In this document: positions 31,296-51,759 of the stretch, in pieces
How positions within the stretch are numbered: the stretch's first letter is position 1
How the letters are laid out: each line of letters begins with the position of its first letter
Source of the DNA: Ianthella basta
Taxonomy: Eukaryota; Porifera; Demospongiae; Verongiida; Ianthellidae
Length of the DNA: 64,000 nt
Assembly: GCA_964019415.1 (NCBI GenBank)
Contig: OZ025873.1
Span: 2,374,982-2,438,981, forward strand
Direction: 5' to 3'
Program-made: the position numbers and the translations under genes
The notes under the pieces: model-generated
The model's input: only the letters and a program-made list of their open reading frames with translations
The model's database searches: none
What the model was told of the DNA's origin: nothing

Positions 31296-33080
31296 CACTG
31301 GCCGTCATGTACACACTCACCTCCATTTCAGTAGCCAGCTCATTTCTTATGCTGTTCACTTGTCCCTGTAGATCAAAGCAGAGATGATCCTTACTCCACA
31401 CACTCATGTACTCATTCCACTGCAACATAAATAACTCCTAGCACCTCACATTATGATTAGGGCTGCAACTTGTCCAAACACATGTGCACAGGTCTCACAC
31501 CAAACAGATAATATCATACGTACGCCTATTATCATTCGCTTACTGATGACTCACTCCAAAGAAGCATCACCAAACCTCTCCTATGCACTCTATAGAACCT
31601 CTGCCAATGACTCACCTCATTAGGCAACACTTTCTTTTGTTTTCCTGCTCGATAGAGAAGGTATCCAATCACCGAGAGAACTGGGATGAGGACGAGGAGG
31701 AGTCCCACCACCACCAGCAGCCACACCCACCAAGGCAGACTCACACTGGAGGAGGAGGAGAACAGAGTTGGCACAAACTGCATGTGAAGGGCTCTAATTC
31801 TAATGCTTGATTAGCCCAGGGCTCTTACCTAGAGACACCACCACCCAATCCCAAGGTGGCCTCACATGTGTACAGGGTTCTGTTAACACCATCCACAGTG
31901 ATTGTTTGGTTGAGCAGAATAGGTGTTGCCTGTATGGGCTTGCACTGAGTGCAGTTGCTGTTGCTAGGGGCAACACATGTGGCACACAGCAGGTGGCAGA
32001 GGATACATGTGTTGTTATTGTCACGATCAATCCAGAATGAACTGTTAGGACAAGTGCGCAAGCACTCATAAGTGGTCAAGGCTGGTGTTTGTGTCACCAC
32101 CACACGAAGGTTCCTGCACCGAGTGCACATCTTGTTCCCCTGCCCCACACAGCCATCACATTCCTCATGGCAAGGACGACAGATGTTGTTGTCAGCCAAG
32201 TAGCGGTCAGATGGGCACTCGGCAAGGCAGGTTGTCATAGTTGCACTCCCAGTGGTGTTCTCCACTGCAGCAAACGTGCAGGTAAAGCATTCGGTGTTCT
32301 GAGGGCCAAAGCATGTCTCACAGAGCTCATGGCAAGGGTGACAGGCTCCATTACCAGTGGGGACTGGTCCTATGGCTTCTGTCAACTGGTGTCTGTAAGT
32401 GCCACTTGGGCATTGTGCAACACAGGATACCTGGAGGGGAAATGGTGGAGCCACGTGAGTACATGTACAGGTTTGTAATGGTACCTCACATATGTACAAC
32501 GTTAGGAGTGACACTACATACACACTGTTTTCATGAGGTCTGAGTCCTTCACTAGTACACATGAGCACACATGAGCACACCATGGGGCATACAACACACC
32601 TGTGTGTCATTTTGGTGAAAGTTGACAAAGTCACATGCATTGCATCCTCCCTGGCCAACAAAGTTTCCCGGTCCAGTGCATCCACCAACACAGAGATCAT
32701 GGCAGAGTTTGCATTCCATTCCATCTGCGTAATAGTCATTGGGACAAGTGGCCACACACTCAGTGCCATTGTGGCAGACAGCACTGGCACCAGCTTGGTC
32801 ATGGACAATCCTGAAGCTGCGACATGCCTTGCACTGAAATGGGCCCTGTGCACGCAGCGGAGTGAACACAGCCAATCAACATCCACAGATGGTCAAGCAG
32901 TCACATGGACAGACGTGCATAGAGACACACAAATACCCACATGCACTTACTTGATTACAGCACCCAACACACTCATCGTGGCACTGTTCACACTCTTTTG
33001 TGTTGTCGTTAGGGAAGGTCTCACTGCAGATGGGTGGGGACGAGAGCTGACCACATCCTATACACACACACACACACACA

Positions 33081-33161
<81 letters not shown>

Positions 33162-35100
33162 GTAAGCTGTGTTACAGTGTGGCACACTGGTCTTGTCCAG
33201 TACCATCTTCTTTTGGCCTTCCGAAGGACCTTAGTTGGCTATGTAGGTTGGTCTAGGCCACTGGAAATGAGACGTTCACCACTTTCCTCCTTCAAAAGCC
33301 CTCACTGGCAGTCTAATGGGGGTCACTTTCTTTAGTGCTGAGCGCCACAGGTCAACTGATTGACACATAGCTCATTACATGATTGTGTGCATTTGTGATA
33401 GGAGTGGCATGTTTAGTACATAATTGTCCTTGGGACAAAGCAGGTACCCCAACACTTGTTATACCTCAATAAATGTCCCTGTTTCAACTGTTGCTACATA
33501 ATTAATGCAACTGACGACATCCTTCAAGTGCATGTGTAGATGAAAGCAACAAAAACTCACAGACTGCTCATATATAAAATTTTAATCATAGTGCGTTAAA
33601 TAAAAAAAATAAATGTGTAGATGTGACTTAGATAGTAATGGTTACGTACTTTGTTGGATGTCATTCAATGTACCATATAAGCTCTAATTTTGCAGGACTG
33701 ATATTTGTGACTGGCCATTTGAAAAAGTAATTTGGCATTGTTATTCTTGCAAATGGTCACTTACAGTAATTGTTTATATTATTAGTATTAAGATAAAGTA
33801 TTGCAAGACTTTACTTTTATGCATGCTGAATGATTTGCAAGTTTAATCGCTGAAACTAGAGTTCCACAAAATTTAACCTTACACCGTAGTGCACTGAGCA
33901 GTCAATTGATTGCAACTGTTCACCACAGACACGCCCACACATCTCACCATGGGAGTACTGTCCCAGACTCACTTGTACTCGTCACAGTTGGGGACACACC
34001 TCCAGAGGGGAGGGTAGCGGTAGTTGACACAGGCAACACAGTTGGTGTCATCAGGACCCCAGCACCTGCTGGTCTGGACACACTCCTCATCGCATGTCAT
34101 ACCAGCAGCATCTGGGAATGCGAGTAGGAATGGGAATGGATTGAGAATGGGAAGGAGGACTATGGCACAATTACCAAGCATACATGCAAAAAGATTAACA
34201 TAGCATTTTTAACTTGAATCTACTTAAAACAGAGCACTCTTCAAATCTATGGTGTCAGTTTGTGTGTGCAACATTAGATACTTTCATCTTCACATTCAAT
34301 GGGCATTCATAATTCAAGTGAGCTCAGTACATAAACCCTTAGACGTCAGCACCAGTGTTGACATTACCATTAATCAATGGTGGCAGAGTTAAATACAAGC
34401 CACAATACACTCAAATACCATACAAGGCACAAAATACTTCCACACACACAAATTCACTCCAAACTGGTTGCACTGTAAAAGGTGTCATAGCGCTACATGT
34501 TCCTCTCCTCCTAATGCAGCTAGCACAACCCTCTAGGACCATGTCAGCTCTGTTGTGTACCTTGCCACACCCACCACCACATCCCCTGTGACAGTATTGA
34601 CTATGTCTGTTGCTTGCAGTGTTTGACTGATGGACTCACTGCAGTCTTCAACAGTCTGGACGTTTGTGCCAGCTGGCAGTATCAGTTCTGTCTGCGTGAG
34701 GTACACTGAGTTGGAGCCCGTGGTTGTCTGGAAGTCCCCCACATAGCAGAGGTCAGGGTTACTCCTAACACGCACGTTGCCATAGCGCACTGATCTGAGA
34801 CGGGACAGGTCAACCCGCTCTAGTCCAGGGTTGCTGGAGATCACCAGTGCATCCCCTGCAGTGTTCACTGTGTCCAAAGTAAAGTTCAGTGAACCAATGT
34901 ACTCCACATTCCTGAAGTAGCCAATGACACTTGGGAGGGAGGGGTATGTACTTCGGTTCCATAAAGATATTTGGAGTTGTCCACGAATGACTTTGACAAA
35001 TCGAAATCGCTCCAGTATTATGTCAGTCAGTATATTACTGCAAGTGGAGAGGGAAGAAGGGAGGGAAGGGAAGAAAGTACTGCAGGAAGGTATGACTGTG

Positions 35101-35151
<51 letters not shown>

Positions 35152-35586
35152 AGCTCTTGTCCTCACTCATGTGTAGTGAGACCTTCCCTAATGATGCCAC
35201 AAAAGAGTGTGAACAGTGCCACAATGAGTGCATAACATGCTAGACACTTACGAAGAATCACAAAAACTACTTCCACCACGGCACTCTGCTGTAACTCCAT
35301 TAAACCGAATGTGCCCATTGACAATGACACACTCATTGTTCAGAAACTCCTCCATGATGTCATCGTTTGTCACGGCCTCAGTGCCACTCCACCCCCGACA
35401 CTCAGTGCCACTGGGACATGGGCCAATGCAGGCAACACATGTGTTGCTGTCCACCATGTGGTTGGCAGGACAACTGACAACACAGCTACCATCAAGGTCA
35501 AAAAGCCCAGCTGTGAAGGACAAAAGTTTACGTTATCTTTCAAGTAGACAATGTGGCATTTTAGTGAAATTCAATTATTCCAGATG

Positions 35587-35654
<68 letters not shown>

Positions 35655-37848
35655 TAGGGCAGTCTTCCAGACATTGGTCTCCTGCAGCCACCCTCCCATC
35701 TGGGTTGACCACAAACTGACGCAAATTGATGTCATATGAGTGTTTTGGAGGACATGAGTCCACACATGTGCCATTGTTATTGAACCGTTCAGAAGCCTAG
35801 CAGGAAAGGAGAGGAGAATGAGGTCACTTGCAGTCACAGCAGGAAAGGCTCAAGGACACTACAAGATGATGTGGAGCAACCCTTGTGGCTGGATGCAGCT
35901 GTGAATGGTCAACTGTGGCTATTATAAAACCTCACTGTAATAGCCAGGAATTACCAAATATTTCAACAGCAGTATATACAGTTGTCATCATCAGTGGGTA
36001 TGTTTCCCGAACTAGCTATAGTGGATTACATTCACAGCATACTGTGAAGAACAGAAAACAGTGTCATCTCCGCCCCTCACTTCTCACTCACCACACAGTG
36101 ACTCTCTGTAGTGCCCCCACTGCACCCTGCTACACACATGGAATCACAGCAAAACATACTGTTTTCAAAGGCAAAGCACCGTCCAGGACAAAAGGGAGGA
36201 CATCCTATCTTGGTCACTGAAAGAAACGGCAAGAAACAGGAGTATTATAGCATAAACCAAAGTTGTAATACATCCTAATGACACATGCACCATGCATGCA
36301 ATTACACACTGACCCTTGACTGTAATCAAAGCTTACACTATTATAATGCGGTAGCATTTTCAATATATTATATCAAATGGAGGTATAATATTAATTACAT
36401 CAACCCTGAATCAGAATCAGGAGGTAGACTACATTTACAGAACCATTAAAGAGGAGAGTGATGGCTGCATGGCCTCAGGATGGGGGTGTCTACCGCTGGC
36501 TGTGGAAACTGCATGGTCATTACACTAGTGCCCCATACCAACAGAAGGTGTGCCAGACGTGTGACCAGAAAACCAAGCACACTTTTAATGCATATGTCCA
36601 CTTTTGAATTCCAAGACTTATAGACAACAGCTTTTTAATCATTGCAACTCAGTGACAAACTATATTTTTACCAACAGTCGTTAGAAGATAAAGTGATGCA
36701 ATTGCAACACATACATTGCCCAGCAATTGTAAACCTACTCATTAAACTGTATTCACGCAGACAATCGCTTTAGTTCAGATAGCACACCATACAAGCAACA
36801 CTTATCCTCAAGATCATATATGTCCATCACTCAGTAGCCTTATTATTCAATTATTTATTACATTGCCCTTCTATCCCACTTCCTGATTGCCTCACATATT
36901 CCTTATACTCAGTTCCTCTAATTGGCTGAGCAGCTACTGCTGTCGGTCACTTTAATAATAATAAAAATATACACACACACAATGCACACACAACAGCTAT
37001 CACAACAAGCACAACTCACATGTCTGGCATGTTGTGTCATCGCCAGGAGCCCAGCAGTGTTCACTGGCACAACCACTGCACTCACCTACAGTACAGGAAA
37101 TCTCCATACAAGACAGCTATACAACATGACCCCCATGGCAACACATATGCACACTCACGGTTTGCACTGGGACAACGCATGTTCAACTCATCAGCAAAGT
37201 TCAAGTCTTCATCATTGGGCAGCAAGCGCACCTCGCCTGCCTCAAGGATGTCATTCCAGTTCACAGTGTAGTAACCACACCATGTTGTGTTGCTAAGCTG
37301 CACATTGCCATTGCTAATCTCAACCAGCTGTGGAAGGACAAACTCATCCACTGTTGAGTTCTCCAGAGTGAGGGCAGCCCCACCCGGGGCAATGCCATTG
37401 CCTCGAATGAGGGCTAACTGCGGCAGTGTCAACCTATTAATTGGTGGCACATTGAAGAATGCCACATTACCTCCAACCACCTCCACATGATAGAAAAAGG
37501 TGAAATTATCTTCAGAAAGGCTAACACTATCAGCTCGCGCTTGAGGAAATAGGACGTTGATGCTGCCTCCAATTCGCTTGCATCCACAGAAAGTATATCT
37601 GAGATCATTCAGTATATTTTGCACAGTGTATCCTGTAGTAAAAGTGTTCATTTCATGTCCGGGGCAATATTCTGTGAGAGGCGAAGCACACAAGTGAAAC
37701 TAAATTTGCTTAACTAGCTAGCTACAGGTGGAACTGACTTGCCTTTCACTTCGCAGGATGGTGCAGTCAGAGATAGGACTCCTGGGATGGCTAACAGCGC
37801 TAGAAGAAGACGGGTCACCGACGTCTGTGCTGGATGCGGAGCGAGCAT
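29313..37848 (-). CDS. EGFR-like receptor tyrosine kinase, copy D (full length, one kinase-exon splice donor damaged)
   Basis: Exons on the family model: 37743-37848, 37159-37671, 37020-37085, 36092-36216, 35655-35796, 35252-35510, 34640-35037, 33973-34111, 32951-33023, 32600-32845, 31829-32430, 31616-31745, 31321-31419, 30899-31111, 30592-30777, 30258-30489, 29872-30018, 29494-29732, 29313-29393. They would encode 1331 residues with the full L1/furin/L2/Cys-rich/TM/kinase order. Oddities: the donor after exon 14 (kinase N-lobe) reads GGGAGT where B, C, E and G have GTGAGT, so splicing there may fail; exon 5 begins ASERF, replacing a furin-like Cys by Ser; exon 13 lacks six codons in frame; exon 19 lacks two codons and ends QGIPHS; intron 6 holds an inverted exon 9 copy; intron 3 is ~0.7 kb longer than in B, C and E. 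The coding frame is otherwise open. D may be a recent pseudogene or may make an altered isoform. Confidence 0.82.
30021..30236. repeat. GGTGAGGG minisatellite, intron 16 of copy D
   Basis: Same repeat as in C with slightly different unit order. Confidence 0.75.
31199..31300. repeat. (CA)n, intron 13 of copy D
   Basis: About 100 bp, against ~20-45 bp in B, C, E and G. Confidence 0.95.
33061..33160. repeat. (CA)n, intron 8 of copy D
   Basis: Same position as 21391-21504 in copy C. Confidence 0.95.
33543..33612 (+). mobile_element. 70-bp A-tailed insertion in intron 8 of copy D
   Basis: Same insertion as at 21903 in copy C, with the same ATGTGTAGATG duplications (33532-33542 and 33613-33623) and a slightly longer A-rich tail. 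Inherited from a common C/D ancestor. Confidence 0.7.
35099..35150. repeat. (TG)n, intron 6 of copy D
   Basis: Abuts the inverted exon 9 fragment at 35151. Confidence 0.95.
35151..35230 (+). pseudogene. Inverted copy of receptor exon 9 with its acceptor, inside intron 6 of copy D
   Basis: On the plus strand, directly after the (TG)n tract, the sequence reproduces the end of intron 8 (pyrimidine tract and AG) followed by most of exon 9 (from 35177), encoding ETFPNDATKECEQCHNEC. The surrounding gene is on the minus strand, so this exon fragment is antisense to its host. The corresponding position in copy C runs straight from the microsatellite into the exon 6 donor flank, so this is an ~80-bp insertion specific to D. 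It has diverged from D's own exon 9 (ETFPNDNTKECEQCHDEC). It is not usable by the host transcript in this orientation. Confidence 0.85.
35589..35652. repeat. (CA)n, intron 5 of copy D
   Basis: Begins at the exon 5 donor. Confidence 0.95.
36301..36962. other. Intron 3 segment shared only by copies D and F
   Basis: About 660 bp between exons 4 and 3 of D that A, B, C and E lack. It matches 57190-57932 in F (shared ACACTGACCCTTGACTGTAA, GAATCAGGAGGTAGACT, GTGCCAGACGTGTGAC and TCGTTAGAAGATAAAG). No terminal repeats or coding signature recognised. Either an insertion in the D/F ancestor or ancestral sequence lost elsewhere. Confidence 0.7.
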
Positions 37849-37920
37849 GACTTCGCAGGAACTTGAAGCTATAGAGAGCACGGGAGAGCAACGGCAGAGT
37901 CGTACACTTTAATATGCAGG

Positions 37921-38165
37921 TAGCTACGCCCAAGGGCGTAGCCAGGAATCGATGCATGATTTCATAAAAACGGAGGGGGAAATGTCGCAACGCATCATCA
38001 AGATGGCCGCCTAACGCAAGATAGTCATTTTGCAGCTGAAATCCATGGGGGAAACAATGTACATCCCGACGAACGAAACCTGTCTTCTATAGTGCAACGG
38101 AAACAAAAAGGCTAAAACCTATAGCTACTTCTCTTCAGTTTCATAGGTACCATTATAATTAAAGG
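37921..38165. mobile_element. GGGCGTAGCCAGG element relic abutting the start of copy D
   Basis: CAAGGGCGTAGCCAGGAATC is almost the terminal repeat of the intact MITE at 48023; AAGATGGCCGCC and a CTATAGTGCAACGG block follow. Placement is equivalent to that upstream of copy C, indicating that C and D inherited it from a common copy. Confidence 0.55.
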
Positions 38166-40101
38166 TAGCTAATAGCTAGCTATAGTATCTGCAATTTCTG
38201 TAACTGTATATCTCTGCACTATTATTAAATTTGCATTATTATAAGATATTTTGCACCATTATTATTACCTCACCTATTATTTTATTGCTTACTATTTACA
38301 CTGTCTGGCTGCATTATTAATTAGCTAGCTATGTACTGTTTACAGATTGTTATGAAAGGGATGAAACCCTTGGAAGCCTCCCTCCCTTCACCCTAGCTGC
38401 AATGCTGGCCTTAAGGCACTGACAACTACAATCAAGAAAGCAGCATAAAAATGTAAGCTGTATCCCCAGTCACATATGCGCATATTACTTCCTCCAACTG
38501 CACATGGCATTGACTCAATTTGTACAGTGAGTGTACATTGCATGTCAATGATCGACTTTGCATGTTTCATATTAATTTTCACCAGGCAATGGAGTCAACA
38601 ATAAGAACAAATGGAACAAACCACATTACATAGATTGAGCATGTCCCTCCATGCATGGGGCTTATGGTCACAGCATCAACATGATTTGCTAAAGAGGAAT
38701 GTATAGAGGACTGTTGAAGGTATGTACTTCACTTGAGTCTCTTAACACAAGGGGGATACCCCCAAACTCCTACAGGGCATTGCATGGAGACATCTCTCAG
38801 ATGAAACGGCATCATTAACCCACCGGAGATCAATACATACTCTATAATATGTTGTGGTGACAGTGCATGGGACAAAAGTCAGCATGCTATGTGTACTGGG
38901 AGTGCATTCTAATCTTGTAATAATGTGCATGAATATCTGACAATGCATGGGCTGAAACATGCAGGAAACATACACGATAGTAAAAGGTTACAGAGAACAC
39001 CAACATGACACTGTTGAAACATGCAGGAGACACAATAGTAAGAGGTTACGGTGAACACCATTAAAACAATGTTAAAGTACAAGCACATGGGGATGAATTC
39101 ACTGACACACTGAACTGAGTGACTGATTTACATCACCACCACTCCTTTCTCGCTCTGTTCATAGGTGTGCGGTGGAGTCACCTTCACGAACAAATATGGG
39201 ACAACATGAAAGAAGTGACCATACACTGCAAATGCACACACTAGTTGTTGTTCTACCAACCAGTACCACTGCATGGCTGTCACTAATGCATGTGTCTATT
39301 CTCACAATCCTCCTTGGTGGTGCCTTACAATAGAAATAACACTATCTACTTATGTAACATGTCAGAATCCTATTCAGCATTCAGCATTCCTGCTCATCCT
39401 TTGAGTCACTTGCAGTTGCTGTTGTGCAACAGCTGTTGTATATTGAGATGGAAAGGGGAGTACTTAGATGATCAAGGTTTGCTCTGCACACCTGCTCTCA
39501 GTTCTCTCTTTGAATACATTAGTACCTGCTATTGAGTTGACTGCTGTAAGTTGTGCAACTACATTGGGTGTATGATGGAGCAATTATAATAGTAAAATTG
39601 TATGTTGGATTGTGTGATCATAGCAAGCAAGAGCAAATACTGTAAGATATGAGAGTATATACAAACCTTTTAATTGGCAGCAGTATAGATACAGCATATC
39701 ATGAAAGCTAGTCATCACTCTTGTGCCAGATGGTGAATCATGCTAAATCCTTGCACGAAGCTATATAGCTGCCATGAAATGTGCACGAACATCTCAAATT
39801 CCATACTCAGAATGGTTACAAGGGATGGAAGCTCCCTTGGTAGAGAAAATTTGTGTTACATTTTTACATTTTAGTGTGTGATAAAGGAAAGAAGAGGCCA
39901 ATCAGAGAGTACAAGGGGGTTAGACCTGACGGGTATCTAAAGATCATCTTATTTTCGCTTGTCTACCCCTTGAAGTTAATGTGTGCCGTCCCAGCTCTTG
40001 CCATACTAATGTGGGTTGCTGATTCATGAGACACTCATTTTGAAAGCAATCTAATGTACCTGATCAATGGTATAGGTTTGAGCTGTGTTCACATTGCAGA
40101 A

Positions 40102-40219
40102 CTTTAAAGAATTTGAACATTTCAGCCTCATAGGCTTTCATCAGCCAATAACCTTCAGTTTATCAGCTGATGAAGGCCTACCTGGCTGAAAATGGCTGAA
40201 ACGTCCTAATTCATTGAAG
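40102..40219. repeat. Foldback 3' of copy E
   Basis: Same family as 5398; the left arm starts CTTTAAAGAATTTGAAC. Confidence 0.65.
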
Positions 40220-40326
40220 TTCTGCTATGTGATTCCAACTTGAAAGCTAAACCATTGATCAGTGACTGTATACACATGAGTCTCTGTACTATCCAAATCT
40301 AATATATTCAAGGGATATATTATGTA

Positions 40327-41325
40327 TTAGTTATAACACCTCCTTGAGGGATGTCCTGATTTATAAGCCCGAGGGGGGAGTGCTTATAAATCAGCGACAT
40401 CCCGAAAAGTAGGTGTTATAAGTGATTTATTTGCCGAACAAAGGGAAGCGTGGGCGAATGTTAATTGGTTTCTTGCCAAATAAGGAAAGCATTAGGGGAG
40501 CGCGGGCGAATCCAATGCATTTTTATTCATTACGAGAGCTAGCTAGCGAACAGCCAAGCGAGTCAGGCAGAAACGTCGGTACGCTACACCTCCGGAAACC
40601 TCTTCCTCTACGGAGGAGACGTCTTGCCCCGCTCCTGCAACGCGATCGACGGCGCCAACAAGACTTGGCTGGTGAATCGTGGTCGGCGGAATGTGCGCCC
40701 GACGGCATTGGAGGCGGAGGGAGCCAAGCTGGCTCAGAGGAATCTGACGGTGGGACAGCACGATGGATCGGTGATCAACTGCGTCGAAACTCACCGTGAT
40801 CTGAGACTCTATGTTCGTTCGGTAGCTAGCTAGCTACGTAGCTACGTACTTGAGATGTCTTTCCGACCGGGTCCTCTCGTGCGGAAGAATCGGCCACCCA
40901 TCGACGCACAAATTTCGTCGAATCGACAGCTGTAGTACGATAGAACGGCAGTAATCAGCTTGCTCAGTGCTTCCAATAGGATGAAGCTTAAGATTTTTGT
41001 GCCCTTTTCCATGACTGAAACTACAGTGGCATCATAGATTTTCAAAACCCAACCATATTAATGGTTGGGTAGTGTAGAGTTACTGTATGCTTCATTGAAG
41101 TGTTCTTGTGTTTTGATCTGAATGCATGCACTTGCATGTGAAGTGTTGTTGCTATTGATTGAATCACACTGAACCCGATTAGATATTTTCATGAACCTGA
41201 TTAGATATTCTTGCTCTCCAATAAGATATAATCGCTGTCTGATAACAAATTGTCACCTCTCCCTGCAAGTAGCACTTTTATAGTCACTCAATAAACATAG
41301 CAACCACCTAGCAACGGCAAATAAA
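40327..41325. mobile_element. ~1 kb unidentified insertion downstream of copy E
   Basis: Spacer homology is interrupted between GATATATTATG and TATTATAGTATAGCC. The left end is an ~88-bp hairpin (TTATAACACCTCC ... AGGTGTTATAA, with inner arms GGGATGTC and CTGATTTATAAGC). It continues with two degenerate repeats of TTGCCRAAYAAGGGAAGC and a GC- and CG-rich stretch to ~40850 unlike anything nearby. A small palindrome AACCCAACCATATTAATGG lies at ~41047. Plus-strand ORFs (e.g. 40422-40799) have no recognisable homology. Could be a DNA element carrying captured sequence. Confidence 0.55.
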
Positions 41326-41579
41326 GTATATTATAGTATAGCCGTTTTACAGTTAGTTTGAAATGTGATCTGAATTTACTTGAACAATTTGACTCATCTG
41401 CTACCGACTTATCCCTGATTTGGTTCAACATCAGACATGCACATTAGAAAGGCTACAACAGTCATATGCACTTAATAAAATGTAGTGTGCAATTATTTAT
41501 GTTATTAATACTGCAAATGGGGAAGTCTTGCAAATGTGCACAATGCAAACTGAGTTCACACAAGTCTATTGTTAATTAT

Positions 41580-49775
<8,196 letters not shown>

Positions 49776-50164
49776 GACTTCGCAGGAACTTGAAGCTATA
49801 TAATAGAGAGCACGCGGGGGAGCAAGGGCAGTGCCGTACGGCATCCCACTTATACAGGTAGCCAGGAATTCATGATGTCATAAAGGGTTTCCAACACGAA
49901 CTACTTCACGTTGCACAAATAACTAGCATTTCAAGTGTCAAGGAGGTCCCCCACTGACACAACATACCATTAGGTTAAGCTGTGTCCAGGGTAGCTATGT
50001 ACTATGTATGTATTCTGTAATCAGATCTTGTAGGATTCATAGTAAAGTCTCTTCTTTGTGTGTATGCAGTACATTTTCTTCATTTATCAGAATGATGACT
50101 GGGAACAACAGTGTAAATACTGGTGTCAGTGTGAATGTCACTAAATTACTCTAATGGTGTGATT

Positions 50165-50272
50165 TAGCCTCGCTAAGCCAGATCTAGGCTTTTCTGCAAT
50201 CTGATTGGGTTGCACTGTGGGCTGCAACAGGAGCAACTCCATGTACCAGGCCTATTTCCCCATATAAACTAG
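50165..50272. mobile_element. MITE with TAGCCTCGCTAAGCCAG ends, copy 2 (deleted)
   Basis: Matches the elements at 3550-3727 and 59047-59211 but lacks part of the left interior and most of the right terminal repeat. Lies in the 5' flank of receptor copy E. Confidence 0.65.
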
Positions 50273-50850
50273 GGCATACATTAAAATGCAACCAGCCTCG
50301 CTTGAATGTATATAGCTATAGCTAGCTATTTCAGTAAAGTACAGTGCATGAGCGTAGCTCGGCAAGGGCAAGTACATTTTGGGCAATAATAGAACTGCAA
50401 TCTGCTTTCACTGGCTGTCAGAAAGAAGGGATAACAAGCCAGACGAAGCACTGGATGGCAGCAGACCCATCAACACCTACATATTTGGAGCTGCGCAGGG
50501 ACGCCATGCGCCAGTCCCTGCTTAGCTTACCACAGTGCGCGTTTTGCGCTTCACCCGAGGGAACAATGAAATTGTTCCCGGCCACGCGGGGCAAATGACG
50601 TCAGCCAATATGGCGGAATCGCTAACAGGCGTTAGCTCACGGCTGTTTCCACCATATAAATTGTGGCATCTTAGTTTTGGTTTGGAAACCGGGAACACAC
50701 GGCGAGACTGAGCTCGAGGTTTAAACGGCAAAAGGGAATAGGCTTTTACTCCAAGGAAACTTTACCAATGCAGAAGTAACGTCGGTACGCAGCAGAAATG
50801 ACAGGTTTCCAGTGAGTCCTAGCCTTTAAAGCGTAGTTTTTACTACTACA

Positions 50851-51018
50851 ATGGCGAAATTCCAGCCGACCCTGGCATCCTTTATTCTTCTCCTAGCGCT
50901 CTTCTGCCAGTTTTCACGCTATCGTGCTATACCTTGTATGAAAGCCCAAGGTGTCTATAACATGACGGTGAAGGGCCTGTTCTACGGCGCATCGCAGATT
51001 TTAGGTTACAAGTGCTAA
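50851..51018 (+). CDS. Small secreted-looking peptide ORF, left arm of inverted-repeat element
   Basis: A 55-codon ORF with no recognised family. The N-terminus MAKFQPTLASFILLLALFCQ followed by FSRYRA looks like a classical signal peptide; the remainder (~IPCMKAQGVYNM onward to ILGYKC) is about 29 residues with two Cys, one near each end, so a single disulfide loop is possible, plus one N-glycosylation-like NMT. A near-identical ORF is encoded on the opposite strand in the other arm (51760-51927), and both remain open. A CCATATAAAT stretch about 190 bp upstream could be a TATA element. It might be a real peptide gene captured or duplicated in an inverted repeat, the 5' exon of a longer gene, or chance conservation because the arms are young. 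No function is assigned. Confidence 0.45.
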   Translation: MAKFQPTLASFILLLALFCQFSRYRAIPCMKAQGVYNMTVKGLFYGASQILGYKC

Positions 51019-51759
51019 TACATGGAGCATCGTATTTCACGGCCGTCACAGATATTAGCCTACGCGAATAATTAGAACATCAATGATTATAATCGGTATA
51101 TAGCTAGTACTACCAATAATTATTGTAAGCTAGTGCTGATGGTAGTAGTTTAGTGCATGTAATGAAGGCAAGCCTTATGAGATGCACTGCATGTACAAGT
51201 ACACACGTGTATACATGTAGTACTACACATAAGCGTCACATGAATGCTCTAATTATAGCTGTTGAGAGAGGAAAGCAAAAACAAGAACCCAACAAATTGA
51301 TCTCTCAAGAGAATGCAGGACTAACAAGTGTTTTTGAAAGCACAATTGCAGTAGATGTCATCCATGTGGTGTCACCTGACTTTACTAGACAAACGATACA
51401 ATGCACTATGCCCCATGCAGCAACCAAAGTGGAACTCCGACAAGACCATGGCCAAGCAATTAAACAGGAATTACTTAGGAGCTTGAACAGTTAACTAGCA
51501 AATATAAGTATGAAACTGGCACGATGGAAGCCCAATCTTGTAGCCAGCTATATATATAGCTACATACATGGCACAAATATTGAACAATGTGTAGCTAAAC
51601 GGTCTTTACTTCACATATGCACACAGTACCATGGCACTGTTGGGAGTAAGATGCAGATTGCATCACACGGTGACTGCAGTAGGCATTGTGCACTCACTGT
51701 AGCTCTATAGCTATGCAGCCAGCGGTAATTGTACATATTGCAACATGATGCTCCACGTG

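Larger units (their letters stand above)
37849..41579. other. Spacer between copies D and E
   Basis: No gene recognised. Proximal element relic (37921), common spacer blocks, foldback (40102) and the ~1 kb insertion at 40327. Confidence 0.65.

Noticed and set aside
40422-40833. Plus-strand ORFs in the CG-rich insertion downstream of E
   Set aside because: Arg/Gly-rich low-complexity translation in several overlapping frames, with no recognisable family; kept only as part of the insertion.
50344-50632. Additional ORF left of the inverted-repeat element
   Set aside because: An 84-codon reading frame with no family features, partly overlapping a short palindrome; not supported as a gene.
51153-51494. 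113-codon ORF in the centre of the 50633-52135 element
   Set aside because: No recognisable domain, no second copy to show conservation, and a length expected by chance in this composition.
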